Source: Terana coerulea | Lineage: Eukaryota > Basidiomycota > Agaricomycetes > Polyporales > Phanerochaetaceae | Direction of reading: 5' to 3' | Length of the DNA stretch: 64,000 nt | NCBI GenBank assembly: GCA_024811115.1 | Contig: JAKOGH010000051.1 | Location: forward strand, 124,001 to 188,000 | Shown here: in pieces, positions 57,682 to 64,000 of the stretch | Layout: each line of letters starts with the position of its first letter | Position numbering within the stretch: position 1 is the first letter of the stretch | The notes under the pieces: generated by a model | Told to the model about the DNA's origin: nothing | The model's database searches: none | What the model saw: the letters and a program-made list of their open reading frames with translations, nothing else | Made by a program: the position numbers and the translations under genes

Positions 57682-60600
57682 TTATACGGCGTTCCATATC
57701 GCGCCCAGGAGCCCCCTCGCAGACGAGACGATTTCCGCAGCGCGCCCAACGAGGGTCCCGTTCTGCTGCTCCTGGCCGTCGTGGCGTAACGACCGCTCGG
57801 GGCTCCTCGCGGTCTTCGCCGCGGCGGCCGGCAACGGATAAGTCGGCGTCGCCTTGGCCTCCGACGGCGACGTCACCGGCTCCGACAGGCGCGACTTGGG
57901 CGGCGGCGACACCTGCAGAGGGAGCTGTGCGCCTGCGGGGGCGTAGCTGCAGGCGAAGAAAGGGCGCGGACAGGCGAGTTGGCTGGCGTAGGCTGGCGGG
58001 ACCTCGTCTCCTCTTCCTCAGGTATCGGGGACGGGATAGGGATCTGGAACGGTCTGCTGTGATGTAAACCACCACGACCACGCAGATCGACGGTTTCGCG
58101 CTCGTATGCCGCCGGCTTCTCCGTTGTCGCAGTGGCAGCACTAGCAGTCGACGAGCCAGACACCGACGACTCACAGACGGAGGCGGCCGAGGACGAGACG
58201 ACCTTATCCATGATGGGCGAGTACGGTGGGAAGTCGTCACTGATGCTTCTCGAGGGCGAGCCAATGATGCTGGGCGGGCTCAAGCTGTCGCCAATCCTCC
58301 GTCCAGTCCTATCTCGCCCCCTTTCGTCATCGCGGCGGTGCATTCTCGCCCCAGTTTTGCTATCGCGGCCCCTGCCCTGCATGAAGGCGCTGCCGATGCC
58401 CACCGCCGAGCCAGTGGGGAAATGCTACCCATGGGCGAGTTGGTCCCCCGACTCGACTCGCGATCCGAGAAGGACGAGTTGCGCGTGGAGGAGCGCCCAC
58501 GGGACTCTGACCGCGAGTCGCTGGAGTAGGAGTACGAGCCAGTAGTGGTGGAGCCACTCACGGGCGAACATCCGGGTGAGCGGCCTCGCGCGTCGATGGT
58601 TCGTTCAGCAGGCGACAGAAACACTGGTTCTGGCGGAGACACAGACGACGACGCATGAGTGGCGATCCTCGGGACGGGGACGGGTATCGCGGGACCGTGG
58701 GTGATGAACGACACGGCGAGGGGAATATCGTCCTCTATCCGCGTGTCGGGCTTGCGAGGCATGGGGAGCTCTCGTGCCGACTCTCGCGGAGAGCCGCTGC
58801 TGCTCGTCGAGGTCTCCTCACGCTCTTCCTCAGCTCCAGCGACTTCGTTCACGACAATCCTCGGGCTCGCGGAGATGGTTGAAGCCCAGCCGCCACTAGT
58901 CCGTCCGGTGGGGACGCTAGCGGCACCACCGTGTGCATAGCGGAGTACGCCGCCGCCTCCAGGGTCATCGGCGCGTAAATCAGAGGCTGTCCGACTGTTC
59001 CTGGATGTATGCGACCTCCGGATAAAATCCTCACCAGAGTCGGCGCTCTCCCCAAAATAGTCGTAGTCGTCGACCTCCCGGATATCATCCGTGCGCATGG
59101 GTGACTCGAACACCGGCTGCTGCGCAAAGAATTGCTGGAGGTTGCTATGTGAGTGTTGACGGTGCGTGTCTCGAGGAAGGCCGAACGGCTCAAGGACTGG
59201 GGATGAGTCCGCTGACCGTGACTGCACGGCATGCACAGTCGCCGTAGGGACAGGGCGGTCGGTCCCGATACTAAAATACGACTCCCGGTGGCGGTAGACA
59301 TCTTCAGCACCGACGTTAGGCGTTCCTGGCAGACTATATATGCTGTTGGTCGGAGGCACGTAGACAAGCTCGACCTCCTTCTGCGGCGGCAGCTGATCTT
59401 CACCAATGGTCAAGAGGTTGTTACCGACACCGGTCGACTTGAGCATTGTTGGGGCGATGGGAGCGATAGTAACCCGGTCGCTCGCCGTCGAGTTCTGTCG
59501 GTCGAGAGGAGGGCGGCGAGTGGCGCCGGTCGATGATGGGCTGGTAGTGCGCAGAGCCCCGGGGACGGATCTTGAGGATGTTGACGATGACCGTGAACGG
59601 CTGGAGCGCATCTCGAGCACATCGTCCTCATCGTCGTCGGAGTCCGAGACAGCACCGGGATGCTGCTCTACATGAAACGACACAGGTCCGTCCGAATGCT
59701 CTCCCTCGTCAACTTCGGACTCGTCGGTGTACCTGTGGAGCCAATCGGATGAATCAGTGAAGTCCAATTCACGAGATGGAGAAGGTTGACGGACCCGTCG
59801 TCGTACACCGGATCAGTGTAGAAGTTAACACTGCCCTTTCGCTTTGCCTTCGGCCTCTCGACTGCAATACATTGTTCGACAAAGGTATTGAAGCTGATGT
59901 GCTTCTTCTTGCCTGCACCGGACCCTTCCGCGCCGGACGCAGACGCTGCTGAAAGGTCTTGATCACTGTTGGTCGAGTTTGTGCTGTCGGTGGAAGCGGT
60001 GACGGAGGTGGTGACAGGGAAGTAGTCGTCGGTGGGTGGTGGGTGCTCAGGCGCGATGATACGTGGAGGTGAATTCTTGCGGAAAGGCCGAGATCGCCAG
60101 CTAATATGCGTGTCACTCTTAGTGTGCGTAAGTACCGGCCGTGAGTTCGCATCCTGCTCCCCGTCTGCGCCCTCGTCCTCTTCATCCGTCTCATCCGAGT
60201 AGTCCTGATCAAAGTACGGACTGGCGGGTAGCGAAAGCAGTTGACTGATGCTGCGACGCTTGAGAATGGGCTTCTTGCCCGAAGGGGTGGCAACACTTGA
60301 GCTGTCGTAGCTGTTCTGACGATGTGCCCCCGGGGAGTTAACTGCTGTTGGACATCCAGCCACTCTGGGCCGAGATGAAGCGGACCGTATAACCACGTCA
60401 CGTCCGAGTCTTTCAACCTGAGGTAAAGTAATGAGAACTGCGGCCACTGACGAGCTTCCAACTAGCACCGCCAAGCGTTGATACCAACAATATGCGGGGT
60501 AAGGGGTAGCATCAATGCTTTGGGGCGAAGAAGCTTCATAGATAAAAGGAATGAATTTGCAACGTACCAGTTGAGAGTCTCAGGACTGATCGTCTTCAGC

Positions 60601-60848
60601 TTATTTCTCTGCTTCCACCAAGTACGCCAACTCGCGTTTTCCAGACGCATACCGTTGGCGATAGCATTCTTCTGGCGAGTCATGTTGCGCCATGACCTCC
60701 ACACATCCTCTTCCCTCCATTCGTGCGATAAGTAGTCAACCTGGCCTTCGGGTTGCTGAGAGGAGAAGGTGGAGTCATCTGGGAGGCCGTTCGTGACAGA
60801 GTGTAGTAATACAGGAAGATAGTTCGTAAGGGTTGCTGGTACAGGCAT
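57682..60848 (-). CDS. REG1/Hex2-like regulatory subunit of protein phosphatase 1
   Basis: In yeast, Reg1 directs Glc7 (PP1) to Snf1 and controls glucose repression. The start at 60848 is the first ATG after an in-frame stop (MPVPATLTNYLPVLLHSVTN). The AreA/Reg1-type GATA-like domain follows (LSHEWREEDVWRSWRNMTRQ, KNAIANGMRLENASWRTWWK, RNKLKTISPETLNWLKDSD). The Reg1 motif that carries the PP1 contact comes next (KKKHISFNTFVEQCIAVERP). The long disordered Ser/Pro region includes FTDSSDWLHRYTDESEVDE and EVDDYDYFGESADSGEDF. The C-terminal conserved block LVGRAAEIVSSARGLLGAIW ends at 57682. Two frame changes, at G runs 58416-58419 and 57937-57941, are each cured by one extra base. Both are probable homopolymer errors. 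Confidence 0.82.
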
Positions 60849-61498
60849 CCTGGCCGGCGACGAGCGAGCAGGCTGGTGGAGGGGGTAACGGCGAGAAAGA
60901 CGCCCTGGCTGGGGCGCAATATCCGGGTGTTAAGAGGAGAAAAGTTCCAGGAAGAGAAGAGGCGGCACCCAGACAGGTCAGGCGGTGATGCTCCTGGGAT
61001 GGGCGTTCGCCAAAACGAGAGAAGGCTAGGCGGAGACGGCGACTCCCAGGCTGTGACTCCGGTGGCAGGGCGACCCTTGCTGGCGTCAGAATGCGCTGCG
61101 ACCTCGGAGAAAGCTGTGTTCACGACGTTGAGGACGATGGTGGGATAGACTAGAGCGGTGTCGAGAACATCGTCGACAGTGCTGTAAAGTTGAACTCGGA
61201 CGACGTCGAGGGCGAAGGCAGAGAAGAGGTGAGATCTGGGTCCTGGGTGGAGCTAATAATTACCTGCGCTCGATTTTCGTCTCAACGTTTCCGCGGGAAC
61301 CCCGCCCGCGTCCTTCCGAGACCCGCCACGTGCGATCGCTCGTCGTGGCTTCGGCCTTCTCCCTCGGCATCGACATGCCGCCCACCGTCGGGGCGGACGG
61401 TTCAAGGCACGCAGCAACCACCATGCTCTGCAGCTGAGATCCGGGAGTTCCTGCACGTTTGAGTCCTGCTGAGCCTTGTCCGTTAGGAGGACGTCTGG
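60849..61498. other. 5' region of the REG1-like gene
   Basis: GC-rich with open frames on both strands but no recognisable domain. It probably contains the long 5' UTR and promoter of the REG1-like gene. Confidence 0.35.
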
Positions 61499-62156
61499 GA
61501 AATGGTGATTCTCCCAGGAGAATTGGGAGAATTGGGAGAATTGAGAGAATTGGGGAGGGGCGCTTGTTAGCCTCTGTCACGGCGATCGCGTTCAAACGGC
61601 TGAATTGGGACTTGCGCTTGATCCGCCTTGCCCGTTTAGGTACTACTGTTTGCCGCTCAACCGCTGCTCGGCGTTGGACGTCGGTGCAGGGTTAGTATAC
61701 CACCTCGTAGTGATTAAATCGTTCCTATTTCACTACCATATTATGCCTAATTAAATTTGCGCTCCATCAAGTCAAGTCAAGCACTAACATAGCGCTAGTT
61801 GAGCACCCTTGCAGTCTAAATACAGTCGGCGCTGTGTATAACTTGCGCTGTGACTGGAATGCCTACCTACAGTATCGTTTGACTGCTGTATAATAGCACA
61901 AATATACTGCTAAATTATTTTATTTATTTCAAACCCTCAAACACATGCTTCTTTCTCGTCGAAGGGCCCGCTTTGAAGCTGAGGTGTGAGGCGCTTCCGG
62001 AGACCTACCTAAAAGGCAATGATACAGGGCTAGCGCCATCCCGCCAGCAGCCGTATTTGGGTGATCGGGAGGGACAAAGTGGCTGCGACGTGATGGTCAC
62101 GCCCGGGCATTGCCGCATTCTCCCATTCTCCAGGAGAAAAGGAGAATCACCATTTC
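61499..62156. mobile_element. Possible inverted-repeat element, 658 bp
   Basis: The left end gaaatggtgattctcc (61499-61514) is repeated inverted at 62141-62156. Similarity continues inward with ggagaat words (left: short gagaattggg tandem repeats; right: ggagaatgggagaat on the opposite strand). No target-site duplication is apparent and there is no coding frame, so it is either an old MITE-like element or a chance foldback around the ggagaa repeats. Confidence 0.4.
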
Positions 62157-64000
62157 ACAGTCTTTCTGTCCGTTAGGTACCGCGGCCTCTCGCGGACTTT
62201 CGAAAATCGCCCGAGGACTGACTCGAGACCGTCAAGGGCGGAGGCAATCGTCAGCGTTTAGGCTGAGGCTCCCATTTTGGGTGATGCGTCCTTGTGAAGC
62301 CTCCTCCAAGAATCGCGGAATATCGCACCCCGTCGACCGCGATCCCGCCTGGCGAGACATTTAGGCCTGGCCAGCATCGATGATGTCTATTTGCTTTCAC
62401 TCGCCGTGCTCGCCGATGGACGCATCGGCCAGATTAGGTAACGATGCGGACCTCGACCACCTCCGCAGTTTTGACTTGCCGCAAATGGTGTACGGGGTCG
62501 CTCCGCTGCCTTGATTTTGAATGCCGTGATCAAAATCAAGAATCCTTTCCCCGCATCCCCTTCCGGCCAATGACGTTCTTACTCTGCGACTGCATTATCC
62601 ACGCGCACGGTCAGGTTGCACGGTAAAGTGCCTTGTACCCTCGTCGTCGCTGTTGCCAACCTGACCGTTTTTCCGTCGCTCGCAGCCCCGGAGCATGCGC
62701 TCGCGACCCTGAGCATCACCCGCGCATATGCCAGCAAGCCGTCAATCAAATAAATCACAAACACCGGGCGTTTTCACGAGGCCTCTCCCTCCGCATGCAA
62801 CTCGCACGCCACGACGACTCCAGTCCCCCAAGTCGCTTGACCCGCCTTCGCCAACACAGTTGGAGCCCAGGCTGTTCATCTCAACGAGCCGTTCCTTCTC
62901 GCGGCCCCGCCTTGGCTCTGCCGCAGCGCTCGGCCGCGCACCCGCCAGCGCGGGCACGCACGCTCCCCGTTCCCACCGCCTTCCCGCTCGACTGCGCCAT
63001 CTGCGCCAGCTGTCCGGACCATACCCGCTCGGGCGTCGTCTTCCCAGCCGCGCGCAGCGGCCTAGTGCCTTCCCACCTGGTATGTTATTTTCTGCGCAGG
63101 GTTCCGGCGGCCGAGGACGCCTGTGAGTCTGTTTCCTGCCACGCGGGGACGTGGCACCCCGGGCAGCCACCCCACACTTGCCTCGATCAGGCCAGGTCAA
63201 TGCCAATCAGCGCGAATCCCACATCCCCGCGCGACCGTCCTCGCCACCCGCGCCGGCGCACTTGCGCCCCTAGTACTGTCTCCAGGTCCCCGCCTGCCCC
63301 GCCTTGGGCTCAGTCGGGCCTCGTCCGCGGAAAACAAACCCAGCGAAGGTTCGTGCCTGCTTCGCAACGTCTTTGCGTGCTTCTCGCGCCGCCCGCATGC
63401 TTCGCTCAGGGTCCTCAGGCCGTCGGCAGCGCGAAAATGCACGGCGTGCGGGGGTCATGTGCCCCGCGGGGCTGCGCCACGCTCGTGCGCTGCCCGCCCG
63501 CCGTGCGACGTGCGGGGTCACCGGACGCGTTGCGGGGTATCCCGGCCCGCCTGCGTGCTTTGCCTGCATGTCTGCAGAGGTAAGTCTGTTGTTATTCTGT
63601 TGCTATGGCCACAACGTCATTTGACCGTCGAAGCTTGCAGGATCCATGGCACAGGCCGTGTGCATGGCGGGAAAGGCTGCGTGTACCGCGCACTGTAGCA
63701 ACAGCGAGGGTCTGGTCCCTCGTTGGTAGTTGGTCAGCGGCGAGTCGAATATCATGTTCGCGGTACGGCTTTTTTGGATAGTAGACTGCGGGCCGCGATG
63801 GCACTCGTCCCGTTGATTCACGGTCTCCACAGACGTGCAAGAGACGGTCTCGCGAGCCGGACCCGCCGACGTGACATCAGTTCAATTGGAAGCGCTCTCG
63901 CAAATAGGTGTGTCCAGCAGCCAGCTTCTCTTATCTGGATACTGCTATGCGCCGATTGTTTCAGGCCCTGACCGGTTCTGCTTGGCTTGTGCAAGTGTCT
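62157..64000. other. GC-rich region with long open frames, no recognised gene
   Basis: 62.6-63.7 kb stays open in several frames on both strands (longest 62633-63583 +), as expected from high GC content. A possible intron (donor gtaagt at about 63582, acceptor cttgcag at about 63640) hints at a plus-strand gene that could run to the window edge. The predicted residues (Arg, Pro, Ala, Cys) resemble no family I know. I see no basis for a product name. Confidence 0.3.

Noticed and set aside
62633..63583. A 316-codon plus-strand open frame
   Set aside because: The region is very GC-rich and stays open in other frames on both strands over the same interval. Composition (Arg, Pro, Ala, Cys) fits chance, and no domain is recognisable.

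Overview
The window is nuclear DNA of a filamentous basidiomycete, most likely a white-rot agaricomycete of the Polyporales type. The genes are dense, oriented on both strands, and cut by many GT-AG introns of about 44 to 65 bases. It carries a secreted class II peroxidase with lignin-peroxidase residues, a basidiomycete-style 7TM protein, and expanded F-box, BTB and RING families. There is no bacterial-style operon structure, and I saw no rRNA, tRNA or CRISPR array.

Layout. 0-4.2 kb: a HIRIP3-like histone-binding protein (-) and ESCRT-II VPS25 (+) diverge from a 300-base promoter, followed by a small RING protein (-). 4.2-11.4 kb is gene-poor: a hairpin-forming minisatellite (6.48-7.40 kb), a run of other hairpins (7.43-7.70 kb) and a broken BTB-like gene (8.7-10.3 kb). 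11.4-18.8 kb: lignin peroxidase (-), an F-box gene (-), an unclear membrane-protein remnant and a pair of short direct repeats. 18.8-26.3 kb: a pericentrin/Pcp1-type spindle-pole-body coiled-coil protein and a nitronate monooxygenase, both (-). 26.9-35 kb is an accessory zone: a frameshifted BTB gene, three hAT-type non-autonomous transposons with perfect 8-base target duplications, and two decayed RING/coiled-coil genes. 35.5-38.8 kb: two divergent RING/coiled-coil genes. 39.9-43.4 kb: a coiled-coil protein (-) and mitochondrial cardiolipin synthase (+), divergent. 44.5-46.0 kb: a 7TM protein (+). 46.7-54.1 kb: a tandemly duplicated cassette in which a RING/coiled-coil/tail-anchor gene (-) diverges from a BTB gene (+). 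54.3-60.8 kb: VPS9 (Rab5 GEF) and a REG1-like PP1 regulatory subunit, both (-). 60.8-64 kb: no recognised gene, one possible inverted-repeat element and a GC-rich stretch.

How it fits together. The housekeeping genes (ESCRT, Rab5 exchange factor, cardiolipin synthase, spindle pole body, glucose-repression phosphatase) are separated by an accessory fraction rich in ubiquitin-ligase-type proteins (five related RING genes plus two other RING genes, four BTB genes, one F-box gene) and small transposons. The most unusual items are the duplicated divergent RING-BTB cassette, an intron turned into coding sequence in one RING copy, a transposon whose target duplication copied a start codon, and the hairpin minisatellite with paired stem changes. 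Several conserved genes need a single-base shift at a C/G (or T) run to stay in frame. That suggests homopolymer undercalls in the assembly, so 'pseudogene' calls here must be read with care.
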